Position numbers and translations under genes: made by a program. From assembly GCA_038144955.1 (NCBI GenBank), contig JAYQOT010000006.1, positions 1 through 55,975 of the forward strand: a stretch of DNA of 55,975 nucleotides. Reading direction: 5' to 3'. Positions 7,193 through 16,439 of this stretch are shown here, one piece after another; the first letter of the stretch is position 1, and the number at the start of each line of letters is the position of its first letter. The notes under the pieces were generated by a model, which searched no databases, was not told where the DNA came from, and was given only the letters and a program-made list of their open reading frames with translations. Origin of the DNA: Ga0077527 sp038144955. GTDB lineage: Bacteria; Pseudomonadota; Gammaproteobacteria; Burkholderiales; SG8-41.

Positions 7193-9307
7193 CTATTCCT
7201 GTTCCTCCGCTTGCAGCACTACCAGCGCATCAGCCGCAATCACGCCCTGTCCGCGCGATCGCACCAGCAGCGGATTGATATCGAGTTCCTGCAACCGGTT
7301 GCGCAGTGTCCATGCCAGCCCGGCCACCTGTACCAGGGCCTGTGCCAGCGCATCGATATCTCGCGGCGGTTGCCCGCGGGCACCATCAAGCAGCACCCGG
7401 CCTTTCAGCTCACCGAGCATGGCATGAGCCTCATCAAGGTTGAACGGCGCAATCCGGTAGGTGACGTCATGCAGAATTTCAGTATAGACGCCACCGAGCC
7501 CGACTGCGACCACCGGTCCGAAGGCGGCATCGTTGACCACGCCGACGATCATTTCGAGGCCGTCAGTGATCATCTCGGAGGCCAGCAGGCCATCCAAACG
7601 TGCTCCGGGCACAGCCTTGCGCGCATTGGCAGCAATGTCCTGCGCCGCGGTTGCCAGCGCTGCGGCATCGGCAATGCCAAGACGGACGGCACCGATGTCA
7701 GTTTTGTGCGCGATGTCAGGTGAAACGATTTTCAGGGCTACGGAGTATTTGAGATCATTCGCCTCATCTCCGGGCACCAGCGACAGCACGCGATCCCGGG
7801 TGACCGGCACCCCCGCCGCCGCAAGCATCCGCTTGCTGTCGGTCTCGTTCAGCGTCGCTGCGCCCGCCGGCAGTTCCGGCAGGACCGCCGCAGCCAGCGC
7901 AGGCTCCACTGGGACACGCGCGCGTGCAGCCGCATGATCCGCCAGCCGCGCCAGCGCCGCCGCCACCCGCTTAGGCGAAGTCAGTACCGGAATGCCGGCA
8001 GCCCGCAATTTGTCCAGTCCCTCGTCCGCAATGGCTGCGGTCATGCCGGAAAAGGCGACGATCGGTTTCGGCGAATTCACCGCCGCAGCCGCCAGCGCCT
8101 CTGCACCATGCAACAGTTGCTGATTGCCGGCCGCCGCAAACATCACCGCCATCTGGTCGACGCCCGGATCGGCGAGCGCCGCAGTAAACCCGCGTTTGAA
8201 ATCAAGGCCGGCCTGTGCACGCGGATAGCCTGCGGTGTAATCCACCGGGTTTTTCAGCGAACTCAGCGCCGGCAGCACGCCACGCAGTTCTTCCACGGTC
8301 TTTGGTGACAGTGACGGCAGGGTCAGTCCCACCTGATCGGCATGATCGGAAAACATCGCAGCAGCGCCGCCGGACCCGCCCATCACCACCACCCGGCGGC
8401 CCGCGGGCAGACGACCTCCACCCAGGCAGGCGATCATGTCGGCGGCTTCAGGGATATCCGACACTTCAATCACGCCGCACTGGCGGAATGCCGCGCGGTA
8501 AACATCGTATTCACCGGTGAGGTTGGCAGTATGCGATGCCGCGGCACGTCGGCCCTGCTCAGTGTTGCCGGCCTTGATCAGCACCAGTGGCTTGCCCGCC
8601 GCGAGCGCACGGCGCGCAGCGTGCATGAAGGCCCGACCGTCACCGACCCCTTCGAGGTACGCCAGGATGATCCGCGTCTCGGGGTCGTCAACACAGGCCT
8701 CCAGCCACTCCGGCATATGGATGTCCGCCTCGTTGCCGCTGGTCACGATGTAGCGGAAACCGGCGCCGGCAGCGGCGCACTGGATCAGCAGGCTGGTACC
8801 CAGGCTTGCGCTTTGCAAGACCGCGGAAACCCCACCGGCTGCGAAGCGCGGCGGGCGCGTCAGGCTGCCGAATGCGGCATAGGCACGCGCATGCACGTTG
8901 ACGAAACCGAGGCAGTTGGGACCGACGATGCGCACGCCGCGCGAGCGGGCAACACCCAGCATGTCATTCTCGATGGCAATGCCTTCGTCACCGGCCTCGC
9001 GGAATCCGCCGCCCAGTACCACGGCATAACCGATGCCACGGTCGGCGCACTGCCCGATGGCTGCTGGCACCTGTCCTGCCGGCAAGGCGATCACCGCGAG
9101 ATCACAGTCCCCTTCGATGCGGTCCAGCGAGGGATGACAGGCGTAACCGGCGATTTCCGGATATTTCGGATTCACCGGATAAACGCCACCTTTGAAACCT
9201 TCGCGCTGCAGCGCGTGCACAGTCTGACCGCCCGGCCGCGCGGCGTCGGCGCTGGCGCCGACTATGGCAATGCCACGCGGATTGAACAGGCGATCGAAAG
9301 AACTCAT
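7193..9307 (-). CDS. ADP-forming acyl-CoA synthetase, single-chain
   Basis: The 704-residue fused enzyme belongs to the acetate-CoA ligase (ADP-forming) / Pat-like superfamily. Its domains are, in order: a CoA-binding Rossmann domain (RGIAIVGASADAARPGGQTV near residues 12-31), a succinyl-CoA-ligase-like domain with the likely phosphorylated histidine in RRAAASHTANLTGE, and a C-terminal ATP-grasp domain (NETDSKRMLAAAGVPVTRDR). No acetyltransferase domain is seen. It should join an organic acid to CoA using ATP, or run in reverse. Its ATG overlaps the stop of the upstream amidohydrolase gene (ATGA), so the two are translationally coupled. Confidence 0.9.
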   Translation of the reverse strand: MSSFDRLFNPRGIAIVGASADAARPGGQTVHALQREGFKGGVYPVNPKYPEIAGYACHPSLDRIEGDCDLAVIALPAGQVPAAIGQCADRGIGYAVVLGGGFREAGDEGIAIENDMLGVARSRGVRIVGPNCLGFVNVHARAYAAFGSLTRPPRFAAGGVSAVLQSASLGTSLLIQCAAAGAGFRYIVTSGNEADIHMPEWLEACVDDPETRIILAYLEGVGDGRAFMHAARRALAAGKPLVLIKAGNTEQGRRAAASHTANLTGEYDVYRAAFRQCGVIEVSDIPEAADMIACLGGGRLPAGRRVVVMGGSGGAAAMFSDHADQVGLTLPSLSPKTVEELRGVLPALSSLKNPVDYTAGYPRAQAGLDFKRGFTAALADPGVDQMAVMFAAAGNQQLLHGAEALAAAAVNSPKPIVAFSGMTAAIADEGLDKLRAAGIPVLTSPKRVAAALARLADHAAARARVPVEPALAAAVLPELPAGAATLNETDSKRMLAAAGVPVTRDRVLSLVPGDEANDLKYSVALKIVSPDIAHKTDIGAVRLGIADAAALATAAQDIAANARKAVPGARLDGLLASEMITDGLEMIVGVVNDAAFGPVVAVGLGGVYTEILHDVTYRIAPFNLDEAHAMLGELKGRVLLDGARGQPPRDIDALAQALVQVAGLAWTLRNRLQELDINPLLVRSRGQGVIAADALVVLQAEEQE

Positions 9308-10701
9308 GTCACCGGCCAGCGCAGCTTCATCACCTTTTTCATGTCAAGACGGCTGGTAATGCGGCCACCGGCCCGCGCCGCCTCGCGCAGCACCGCATCC
9401 TGATCGACGCGCGTCATGCGCCCGTCGCGCACCACCTGCTCGCCGCCCACGAACACGTGCTTCACCGTGTTACCGGTCGCGCCATAGACGAGGTTAGAGA
9501 CCGGGTTATACAGCGGCTGCCATTCCGAGACCGTCGCATCGAACAGTACGAGGTCACCCTCCTTGCCGGTCTCTATCGAGCCGATGCGATCCGCAAGTCC
9601 CGCCCCGCGCGCGCCGTTGATCGTCGCCATCTCGATCGCCTGCTCGGGCGGCATCACGCGCGGGTTCAGGCGCATCTCCTTGTACCCGCCCACCGCATGG
9701 CGCATTTCCTGCACCAGGTCCACGGTACCGGAACTCGCATGGTCGGCGCCCAGACTGACGTTGACGCCCAGCGCCAACAGTTCGGGATGGCTGGCCATCT
9801 TGAAATTGCCATAGCCGTTGTGCAGTGAAGAAGTCGGACAGCACACGATGGTGGGCTTGCGCTTCGCCAGCAACGCGATCTCCTGCGGCTCGAGCCAGCC
9901 GCCGTGCAGGATGAGCATGCGGTCATCGAGCACGCCGAGCGACTCCAGCCGCTCGATTTCCGGCATGCCGTGGTGGGTGACGCTGGCGTCATGCGTGAAG
10001 TAGGAAAAACAGGCGTGCGTCTGCAGTACGGCGTTGTGTTTGTCCGCGATTTCTTTCAGCTTGAGGATCAACTCGTCCGTGCTGTTATTCATGCCGCGGA
10101 ACGACGCACTTACAGTCATGCGCCCCTTGTACTTGCCGGGATACTTGTCGAAAATCTCCTCGGTCTTGGCGATGCACAGCGCAGTGTCCTGGATCATGCG
10201 CGCCGGCATGACGCCGGTCACCGTCTTGCTCTTGTCGAAGCAGCTCGTGGCCAGCACCATGCGCATGCCCGACTCCATCACCGCCTTGACCGTCACGTCA
10301 GGATGGTAGTTTCCGGGCTCGATATAGCAGGTGACACCATGGCGCAGCAGTTCAACGGTGGCGAGCGAGACGCTGGCGTGCACGTCCTCCTCTTCCATCA
10401 CCGCTTCGTACGGGTACATGTGATCAAACAGGAAAGATTGGGCGTTTGATTCGTCGGCGAGGCCCCGCGCGAGCATGAAAGAGGAATGCAGGTGGTTATC
10501 CACCATCCCGGGAATGCCTACCGTGCCCTTGCCGTCGACTTGCCGCTCGGCACGCCAAGCCGCCGCAATGTCTGCGCTCTTGCCAATCGCCACGAACTTG
10601 CCGTCCTTAACAGCGACCGCCGCGTCACGGATGATGCGCCGCCCGGCGTCGACGGTGATCAACCAGTCGATGCCGGAGACCAGCAGATCAGCCTGGTTCA
10701 T
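9304..10701 (-). CDS. TrzA/AtzA-like amidohydrolase (deaminase or ring hydrolase)
   Basis: The 465-residue protein belongs to the cytosine deaminase / atrazine chlorohydrolase branch of amidohydrolases. Metal ligands are visible in PGMVDNHLHSS, LQTHACFS, LILHGGWL and SLGADHASSG. The C-terminal part returns to the small beta domain typical of the family (IETGKEGDLVLFDA). GGAGGTGACGC precedes ATG 10699-10701. It is the first gene of the four-gene run ending at 5091. A short upstream frame with its own ribosome binding site overlaps its start. Likely substrates are heterocyclic or aminated ring compounds; the exact reaction is unknown. Confidence 0.88.
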   Translation of the reverse strand: MNQADLLVSGIDWLITVDAGRRIIRDAAVAVKDGKFVAIGKSADIAAAWRAERQVDGKGTVGIPGMVDNHLHSSFMLARGLADESNAQSFLFDHMYPYEAVMEEEDVHASVSLATVELLRHGVTCYIEPGNYHPDVTVKAVMESGMRMVLATSCFDKSKTVTGVMPARMIQDTALCIAKTEEIFDKYPGKYKGRMTVSASFRGMNNSTDELILKLKEIADKHNAVLQTHACFSYFTHDASVTHHGMPEIERLESLGVLDDRMLILHGGWLEPQEIALLAKRKPTIVCCPTSSLHNGYGNFKMASHPELLALGVNVSLGADHASSGTVDLVQEMRHAVGGYKEMRLNPRVMPPEQAIEMATINGARGAGLADRIGSIETGKEGDLVLFDATVSEWQPLYNPVSNLVYGATGNTVKHVFVGGEQVVRDGRMTRVDQDAVLREAARAGGRITSRLDMKKVMKLRWPVT

Positions 10702-10750
10702 GCGTCACCTCCGCGGCAACCACTCGCGCAACAAAAAGAAATCCCATCAT
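10688..10750 (-). CDS. Possible 20-residue leader peptide upstream of the amidohydrolase gene
   Basis: A minus-strand frame begins at ATGATG (10745-10750) right after GGAGGAGC. It encodes MMGFLFVARVVAAEVTHEPG and stops inside the start of the downstream amidohydrolase gene, overlapping it by 14 bases. The ribosome binding site is as strong as those of real genes in this window, though the spacing to the first ATG is short. It may be a translational coupler or regulatory leader, or chance. Confidence 0.25.
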   Translation of the reverse strand: MMGFLFVARVVAAEVTHEPG

Positions 10751-10864
10751 GCTCCTCCAGCTCGTCAGGTTTTGCGATTCGATCCGGTTTATTGTCATTG
10801 TGAACCGGTTCCCGGATTGTCGCGGCACGGAGTGGACATGGCAATGCGTCCGTATCTCGGACGC

Positions 10865-10893
10865 TGGTCAGCCTGCAGTCGCCCATCTATACT
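10865..10893 (+). promoter_or_regulatory. Sigma-70-type promoter of the CocE-like hydrolase gene
   Basis: TGGTCA (10865-10870) and TATACT (10888-10893) are separated by 17 bases. Transcription would start near 10900 and leave a leader of about 80 bases. The leader contains a small hairpin, GGCCG/CGGCC, near 10912-10929. The rest of the 277-base divergent gap holds no gene apart from the possible leader peptide on the other strand. Confidence 0.55.
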
Positions 10894-10978
10894 TTTTTCA
10901 ACGGCCGGCACTGCACGGCCGGATTCATGTCGGTCGCCAGGCGACGCAAGCCGCCGCCATTTCAAACAGGGACGATAG

Positions 10979-12655
10979 ATGACCCAAAAAACCAAGCAAC
11001 AGATGTCGCAGCCGCGCGCCTGCAAACTGATCATCGAAAAAGACGTGAAGATTCCGCTGCGCGACGGCACCCTGCTCTACGCCGACGTGTTCCGCCCGGA
11101 TTTCAAGGACGAGCGCTGCCCCGCGATCATGAACGTCGGACCGTACCAGAAAGACAAGCTGTGGATACCGCCGGACGACCTCGAGGAAAAGGCCAATCCC
11201 TACATGGCCTGGGAAACCGCGAATCCCGAATGGTGGTGTCCGCGCGGCTATGCGCTGGTGCGGGTTGACACCCGCGGCACCGGCAAGTCTCCCGGCACCT
11301 CGGAGCCGAGTTCCTACCAGGAAGCGCTGGACGCCTACGACGTCACCGAATGGATTGCAAAGCAGCCGTGGAGCAACGGCAAGGTCGGTGCCCTCGGCAT
11401 TTCTTACCACGCCGCATTCCAATGGCGTCTCGCCAACCTGCAGCCGCCTGCCCTGAAAGCCATCATGCCGTGGGAGGGACGCGCTGACCAGTACCGCGAC
11501 CAGGCCTATCACGGCGGCATCTTCGCAATGGGCTTCATCGCCCAGTGGTGCAACAGCACGGCAGCGCATCACCTGCTGGGACGGCCGCGCGCCTACAACC
11601 CCGAGGCCTTCAACAACAACCTGCTGTGGGAATACATGCGCCACGACCTCGATTCCGACTACTGGCGGAAAAACAGTGCGCAATGGGAAAACATCACCGT
11701 GCCGCTTTACAGCGTCGGCAACTGGGGCGGCTTCGCCATGCATCTGCGCGGCAACACCGAGGGCTACATGATGGCGGCCTCCAGGCACAAGAAGCTGCGC
11801 ATCCACACCGGCACCCATTTCCACCCTTTCCATGCTGAAGAGGCGCGCATCGACCAGTTGCGCTGGTTCGATCACTGGCTGAAGGACATCGATACCGGCA
11901 TCATGGACGAGCCGCCGGTCAAACTCGAAATCCGCACCGGGGGCAGCATGAAGCCCTATCCATTCCGCACTGAGAACGAATGGCCGATTGCGCGCACACA
12001 ATGGACCAAGATGTACCTCGACATCGCGCGTGAAACCCCGGCCAAGGGCAACACTTCCGCCGGCAGTCTGTCACTCAAGCCTCCTGCAGCCGAGAAACAG
12101 GTGTTCTATTCCGCCGGGCCCGGACATTACCGCCCGGTGCACGGCGAGGCGGGCATATCCTTCGAAACGCCGCCGATGGAAGTCGACACCGAAGTTACCG
12201 GCCCGCTGGTGCTTAACCTCTGGATATCAAGCTCGGCGGAAGACATGGACATCTACGCGACGATCCGCAATATCGGGCCCGATGGCAAGGATGTCTGCGA
12301 AGTCGGCCAGCGCGGCGAGCCGGTCAGCTGCGTGACCAAGGGCTGGCTGCGCGCCTCGCACCGCCGGCTCGATCCGGAAAAATCGCTGCCCTACCGGCCG
12401 TACCACGCCCATGACCGGCGCGAATGGCTGAAACCTGGCGAGATCGTCGAATGCCAGGTCGAAATCTGGCCGACCAGCATGGTGTTCCGCAAGGGCCACA
12501 AGCTCAAGCTGGACATCTCGCCGCGCGACGGCGTCGGCGCCGGCCATTTCACGCATTACAACGCCGATTACAACGCCGGAGCCACCAACAGCGTCCATTC
12601 CGGCGGCCAGCGCCTGTCATGGCTGATGCTGCCGGTGATTCCCGCTAAAAATTGA
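10979..12655 (+). CDS. CocE/NonD-family serine hydrolase
   Basis: The 558-residue protein is an X-Pro dipeptidyl-peptidase S15-like alpha/beta hydrolase (cocaine esterase / glutaryl acylase-like). The N-terminal half is the hydrolase domain with VDTRGTGKSPG (residues 96-106) and nucleophile Ser142 in GALGISYHAA. A candidate catalytic histidine is in HTGTHFHPF. The C-terminal half is the jelly-roll XPP domain (YSAGPGHYRPVHGEA onward). No signal peptide is seen, so it is probably cytoplasmic. The start is ATG 10979, with AGGGA upstream. It is divergent from the amidohydrolase/acyl-CoA synthetase run and may cleave an ester or amide feeding that pathway. Confidence 0.9.
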   Translation: MTQKTKQQMSQPRACKLIIEKDVKIPLRDGTLLYADVFRPDFKDERCPAIMNVGPYQKDKLWIPPDDLEEKANPYMAWETANPEWWCPRGYALVRVDTRGTGKSPGTSEPSSYQEALDAYDVTEWIAKQPWSNGKVGALGISYHAAFQWRLANLQPPALKAIMPWEGRADQYRDQAYHGGIFAMGFIAQWCNSTAAHHLLGRPRAYNPEAFNNNLLWEYMRHDLDSDYWRKNSAQWENITVPLYSVGNWGGFAMHLRGNTEGYMMAASRHKKLRIHTGTHFHPFHAEEARIDQLRWFDHWLKDIDTGIMDEPPVKLEIRTGGSMKPYPFRTENEWPIARTQWTKMYLDIARETPAKGNTSAGSLSLKPPAAEKQVFYSAGPGHYRPVHGEAGISFETPPMEVDTEVTGPLVLNLWISSSAEDMDIYATIRNIGPDGKDVCEVGQRGEPVSCVTKGWLRASHRRLDPEKSLPYRPYHAHDRREWLKPGEIVECQVEIWPTSMVFRKGHKLKLDISPRDGVGAGHFTHYNADYNAGATNSVHSGGQRLSWLMLPVIPAKN

Positions 12656-12662
12656 TCGCTGA

Positions 12663-12693
12663 TAAAAACAAGGAGCCCCGCAGGGCCCCTTGT
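12663..12693. terminator. Terminator between CocE-like and Bug genes
   Basis: ACAAGG-GCCC arms form a stem with one mismatch. On the minus strand it is followed by TTTTTATC, so it mainly ends the Bug gene transcript from the right. The plus-strand side lacks a good T tract. Confidence 0.65.
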
Positions 12694-12712
12694 TGTGACG
12701 TGAAAAACAATC

Positions 12713-13696
12713 TTATTTTTTCAGCTTCAGTTCGGTCAGCAGTTTGCCGACACGCACGTAGTCCTCTTCCAGCTGCTTGGCCAGTTCATCCGGCGTACCG
12801 GTAACGGTATCCACGCCCTTGTTGTCCCACAGCTTGCGCACCTCGGCTGATTCGACAATCTTGCCGATCTCGGTATTGAGCCGGCTGACGATGGCCTGCG
12901 GTGTCCCAGACGGGGCAAATACACCCTCCCAGCTCAGCACGCGGAATTTCGACAAGTTGGGCAGGCCGGCCTCAGCCACCGTCGGCACGTCAGGCAACAG
13001 CGAATTGCGGCCCGCCGAGCTGACAGCCAGCGCACGCAGCCTGCCCTGCTTGATGAAGGGATAGGACACCGGGATCAGGCCGAACATGAAATCCGCACGG
13101 CCAGCGAGCAGGTCAACCAGCGCATTGGCGCTGCTGCGATAGGGAATGTGCGCAACCTTGATGTTGGTTTCGATGCGGAACAGTTCGGCAGAGATATGCA
13201 GGTTGCTGCCGATGCCCGACGAAGCGAAATTCAGTATCCCGGGCTGCTTCTTCGCCAGATTGACCAGATCCTTCACTGATCGCGCAGGCACCGACGGATG
13301 GGTTTCCAGTACCAGGCCGTAGGAGCTGACCTGGATGATGGGCGTCAGCCGCTTGCGCGGATCCCAGCCATCTGTCGCATTCAGATGCGGACTGATCGCA
13401 ACGAACGAGGACGGCTCCAGCAGCAGCGTGTAGCCATCCGGGGCCGCTTCGGCCACCAGACGGTTGGCAATCATGCCGGTCGCACCAGGACGGTTCTCGA
13501 CGATCACCTGCTGGCCAAGGACCTTGCCCAGGCGTTCGGCAATCGCCCGCGAGGTCTGGTCAGCTCCCCCGCCCGCACCGGAGCCGGTAAAAAGGCGCAC
13601 CGGCTTGGTCGGATAGGACTGTGAGACCGCCTGTCCGGATACAAGAAAAAGTGATGTCAGAACTACGCAACCAAGGCGAACGGAATAAGTTGCCAT
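12713..13696 (-). CDS. Bug/TctC-family periplasmic substrate-binding protein
   Basis: The 327-residue protein has a signal peptide to about residue 26 (cleavage near AVSQS). It then has SYPTKPVRLFTGSGAGGGAD, a variant of the family motif in which the usual PFxPGG is replaced by TGSGAGGG. The binding fold continues with VIVENRPGATGMIA and PYRSSANALVDLLAGRAD. GAGGAGG precedes the ATG at 13694-13696. It ends a minus-strand run with an amidohydrolase, a dienelactone hydrolase and an isochorismatase-like gene. The altered loop suggests a ligand different from the other three Bug proteins here. Confidence 0.88.
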   Translation of the reverse strand: MATYSVRLGCVVLTSLFLVSGQAVSQSYPTKPVRLFTGSGAGGGADQTSRAIAERLGKVLGQQVIVENRPGATGMIANRLVAEAAPDGYTLLLEPSSFVAISPHLNATDGWDPRKRLTPIIQVSSYGLVLETHPSVPARSVKDLVNLAKKQPGILNFASSGIGSNLHISAELFRIETNIKVAHIPYRSSANALVDLLAGRADFMFGLIPVSYPFIKQGRLRALAVSSAGRNSLLPDVPTVAEAGLPNLSKFRVLSWEGVFAPSGTPQAIVSRLNTEIGKIVESAEVRKLWDNKGVDTVTGTPDELAKQLEEDYVRVGKLLTELKLKK

Positions 13697-13778
13697 GTTT
13701 TCCTCCTCGTTGATGTCAGCAAACCATCGAGCGTGGTTTCAGCGCAGCATACCACTCTCGAGCCCGAAGAATAAAACC

Positions 13779-14777
13779 CTATAAATTCAGTAATTTAGCT
13801 GCGTTTCCCCAGAGTAACTGCTGCTTCTGCTGCGCATCCAGCGATTTGACACCTTCGACAAATTTCACCGGTTCTTCATAGGCAATGTCGAAGCAATAAT
13901 CGCTGCCGACCATGATGCGCTCGGCACCCACCAGCTTGATCAGGTCTTCGAGCTGTCCTTCGTCATAGGTGATGGTGTCGTAGGTGAAACGCTTCAGGTA
14001 GGTGCTGGGCGGATGCTTGATGGTCTTGCACTCGGCGCGCACCTGGAAGCCGCGATCCATCCTGCCGCGCAAAATCGGCAAGGCGCCGCCGGCATGTGGG
14101 AGGCTGACGTCCAGCTTGGGGAAGGCATCGAGCACGCCGCCAAAGATCAGGTGCGCGGCGGCGATCGCGGTATCGAAGGGATTGCCGCAGAGGTTGATCA
14201 GGTAGTACTGCTTCAAACGCTCGTTGTTGATCATCATCGGATGCAGGAAGATCGGCAGCCCCAGCGCCTCGCAGCGCTCGTAGACCGGGAAGAAGCTGCG
14301 ATCTGACAGTTCACGATCCCGCACCGCGGTGGCCATGTAAATGCCCTTGATGCCCGGCAGTTTGGCCACGCGTTCGAGTTCCTCGAGTGCCAGCAGCGGA
14401 TTCTGGAACGGCAGGCAGGCGAAGCCGATCAACCGGTCCGGATGCGCCTTGTGTGAAGCACTGACAGCATCGTTGAATGCCTGGCACAACTGCATGCCGA
14501 GATCGTCGTCGGCCCAGTAGACCATCGGTTGTGTCAGCGACAGCGCATGCATGCCCAACCCCTGCCGATCCATGATCTTCAGCCGGGCATCGAGATCGAT
14601 GAACTCGCGCGCCACCGGGCCGGTGCGCAGCAGCAGGCCGACCTGGATGAAGGTCAGGCCGCGGTCGTCGGTGATGACGTTGGCGCCGCAGCGTTTTCCG
14701 TACTTGGCGATCAGGTCGAGATAGGTCTGCGGGAAATAATGCGCATGCGTATCAATGGTCTTGGGTGTGTTTGCCAC
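13779..14777 (-). CDS. ACMSD-like amidohydrolase / metal-dependent decarboxylase
   Basis: The 332-residue protein is of the amidohydrolase 2 family. Ligand motifs are DTHAHYFPQ (His at residues 11 and 13), IFLHPMMI, LPHAGGALP and MVGSDYCFD. The start is GTG 14775-14777, with GGAGGAGG just upstream and no competing ATG with a better site. It resembles the 5091-6092 protein in length and motif order, so the block holds two paralogous ring-acid decarboxylase or hydrolase candidates. It is flanked by a Bug gene and a dienelactone hydrolase gene on the same strand. Confidence 0.88.
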   Translation of the reverse strand: MANTPKTIDTHAHYFPQTYLDLIAKYGKRCGANVITDDRGLTFIQVGLLLRTGPVAREFIDLDARLKIMDRQGLGMHALSLTQPMVYWADDDLGMQLCQAFNDAVSASHKAHPDRLIGFACLPFQNPLLALEELERVAKLPGIKGIYMATAVRDRELSDRSFFPVYERCEALGLPIFLHPMMINNERLKQYYLINLCGNPFDTAIAAAHLIFGGVLDAFPKLDVSLPHAGGALPILRGRMDRGFQVRAECKTIKHPPSTYLKRFTYDTITYDEGQLEDLIKLVGAERIMVGSDYCFDIAYEEPVKFVEGVKSLDAQQKQQLLWGNAAKLLNL

Positions 14778-14862
14778 GAAACCTCCTCCTCTGTGCGAAA
14801 TGTTCCGGAATACCGCGTTCCTTTAAGGCAGGAACCGCCACGCGGTCCTGCGCCCGGCAGCG

Positions 14863-15564
14863 TTACTTTGCGAGATGTTGGTGAAAAAAATCCACGCTCA
14901 ACCCGAGAGCCCGGTCGGCCTCCGGCTTGCTGTAGGTGCGGCCACCGTGCCGCGCAAAGGCATGATCGGCGCCCGGATATTTGTGTATGGTCACCAGCGG
15001 GTTCGGCGACAGCCGCCGCTCCAGCAGGTCGTTGACCTCCGCCTGCACCCAGCGGTCCTTCATGGCCATGTGCAACATGAACGGACGGTGCAGGTTGCCG
15101 ACTTCGCGGATGTTGTGCTCGATATAAGTGCCGTAATAGGCCACCGCGCAGTCGATGTCGGTGCGGCAGCACATCAGGTAACACAGCTTGCCGCCGAGAC
15201 AATAGCCCACCGCCCCGACCTTGCCATTGCATTCCGGCAGCTTCTCGAGATAACGAACGGTGTCCTCCATGTCGCGGACACCCAGGTCGTAATCAAAATC
15301 GTAATAAAGATCGAACGCCTTCTTCACGTGCTCGGGATTGCCGTCCGAGAGTTCGACGCCGGGTTCCTGGCGCCAGAACAGATCCGGCACGAAACACACG
15401 AAGCCTGCCTCGGCAAATTCATGGGCATGGCGGCGCATCGTGTCGTTGACACCCCAGATTTCCATGATGGCGATGATGGCGCCAGCCGGCTTGCGGTCCG
15501 GCACCGCGAGATAGCCACCCATGACGCCGTCGCGCAGCGGAATGGTGATATTGCGTGTTTCCAC
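14863..15564 (-). CDS. Dienelactone hydrolase family protein
   Basis: This 233-residue alpha/beta hydrolase resembles carboxymethylenebutenolidase. The nucleophile Cys122 is in GAVGYCLGGK, Asp170 is in MAMKDRWV and His201 is in GADHAFARHG. This is the same order and almost the same positions as the classic Cys/Asp/His triad of dienelactone hydrolase. GTG 15562-15564 is chosen because AGGAGGGGG lies seven bases upstream; longer in-frame starts would place that site inside the coding region. It points to ring-cleavage lactone chemistry in the cluster, though the family also contains other esterases. Confidence 0.88.
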   Translation of the reverse strand: METRNITIPLRDGVMGGYLAVPDRKPAGAIIAIMEIWGVNDTMRRHAHEFAEAGFVCFVPDLFWRQEPGVELSDGNPEHVKKAFDLYYDFDYDLGVRDMEDTVRYLEKLPECNGKVGAVGYCLGGKLCYLMCCRTDIDCAVAYYGTYIEHNIREVGNLHRPFMLHMAMKDRWVQAEVNDLLERRLSPNPLVTIHKYPGADHAFARHGGRTYSKPEADRALGLSVDFFHQHLAK

Positions 15565-15699
15565 CTGACCCCCTCCTGGATATCCGGCTGCAACCGTGAT
15601 GGTTGTTGTTATCGGTCTGCGGCTCGGCACTGAAAGTATATAAGACCCTTCAGCGCGATGTCACAAGACCATATTAGGGACTTCAGCCCCCCCTGCCCG

Positions 15700-16287
15700 C
15701 TACAACGACGCAATGAAATCATGCGAAGAAATGACTTCGCCGAACAGCGGCAATATTTTTTCGCACTCGACCCGGTGGAGCTCGGGATCAGGACTGGCAC
15801 AGCAATCCTCCAATACCTTGACCACGAATCCAGAATCGTCGGCATACCGCGCGGCACTGTCCACCACCATATGGGTATAGACACCGCACAAGACCAGCGT
15901 CGTAACACCCTGGCGCTGCAGCCAGGTCAGCAATCCGGTGTTGAAGAACGGATTGACCGCACGTTTGGTATAGACAATCTCACCAGGCAATGGCTTAATC
16001 GCTTCCGGAAAATCCAGCCCCCAGGTGCCGATCACGATCGCCTGCATTTTTTTCAAGCGCGCCAGCCGCGCGGACCGGCTGATGGCATCTGCATAGTCAG
16101 CGCGGAAACCCACATTGACAAATGCAACCGGCAAGCCCTTGGCACGCATGGCATCGAGAACTTTCCGGGTTTTTTCAATGAGCTGGCGCTCCTGCACCAC
16201 CTTCGTAAACCCCTCGGACCCGACCTTGCCCTTGGGATCAATCAATTCGTTCTGCATGTCCAGCACCAGCAGCGCTGTTTTCGACAT
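15700..16287 (-). CDS. Isochorismatase-fold cysteine hydrolase
   Basis: The 195-residue protein has the triad of the family: Asp10 in LLVLDMQNE, Lys108 in VYTKRAVNPF and Cys134 in LVLCGVYTHM, with the cis-peptide region preceding the cysteine. Relatives hydrolyse amides such as nicotinamide, N-carbamoyl compounds or maleamate. ATG 16285-16287 follows GTGGAGGTTGTG; an upstream in-frame ATG at 16341 lacks a site. It starts the minus-strand run that continues with the dienelactone hydrolase, amidohydrolase and Bug genes. A maleamate or ureido-acid amidase role would fit a heterocycle pathway, but this is inference. Confidence 0.88.
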   Translation of the reverse strand: MSKTALLVLDMQNELIDPKGKVGSEGFTKVVQERQLIEKTRKVLDAMRAKGLPVAFVNVGFRADYADAISRSARLARLKKMQAIVIGTWGLDFPEAIKPLPGEIVYTKRAVNPFFNTGLLTWLQRQGVTTLVLCGVYTHMVVDSAARYADDSGFVVKVLEDCCASPDPELHRVECEKILPLFGEVISSHDFIASL

Positions 16288-16315
16288 CACAACCTCCACA
16301 GGTTTACCGCCACAA

Positions 16316-16387
16316 ACTGGACGGACCAGTCGGAAGCGCACTTTGATTCAAGTATTATTGCCTTACTTTCCGGCCATGACATCATGG
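16316..16387. promoter_or_regulatory. Two dyads in the divergent region
   Basis: The 152-base gap between the isochorismatase-like and LVIVD genes holds ACTGG-N5-CCAGT (16316-16330) and CCATGA-CA-TCATGG (16374-16387). They could be operators for a regulator encoded elsewhere. No convincing full sigma-70 promoter was picked out. Confidence 0.25.
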
Positions 16388-16439
16388 ACAAAGCCGGTAT
16401 CAGCCAACCTCGACTCAATTTCAACAGGGTATTTAATTC

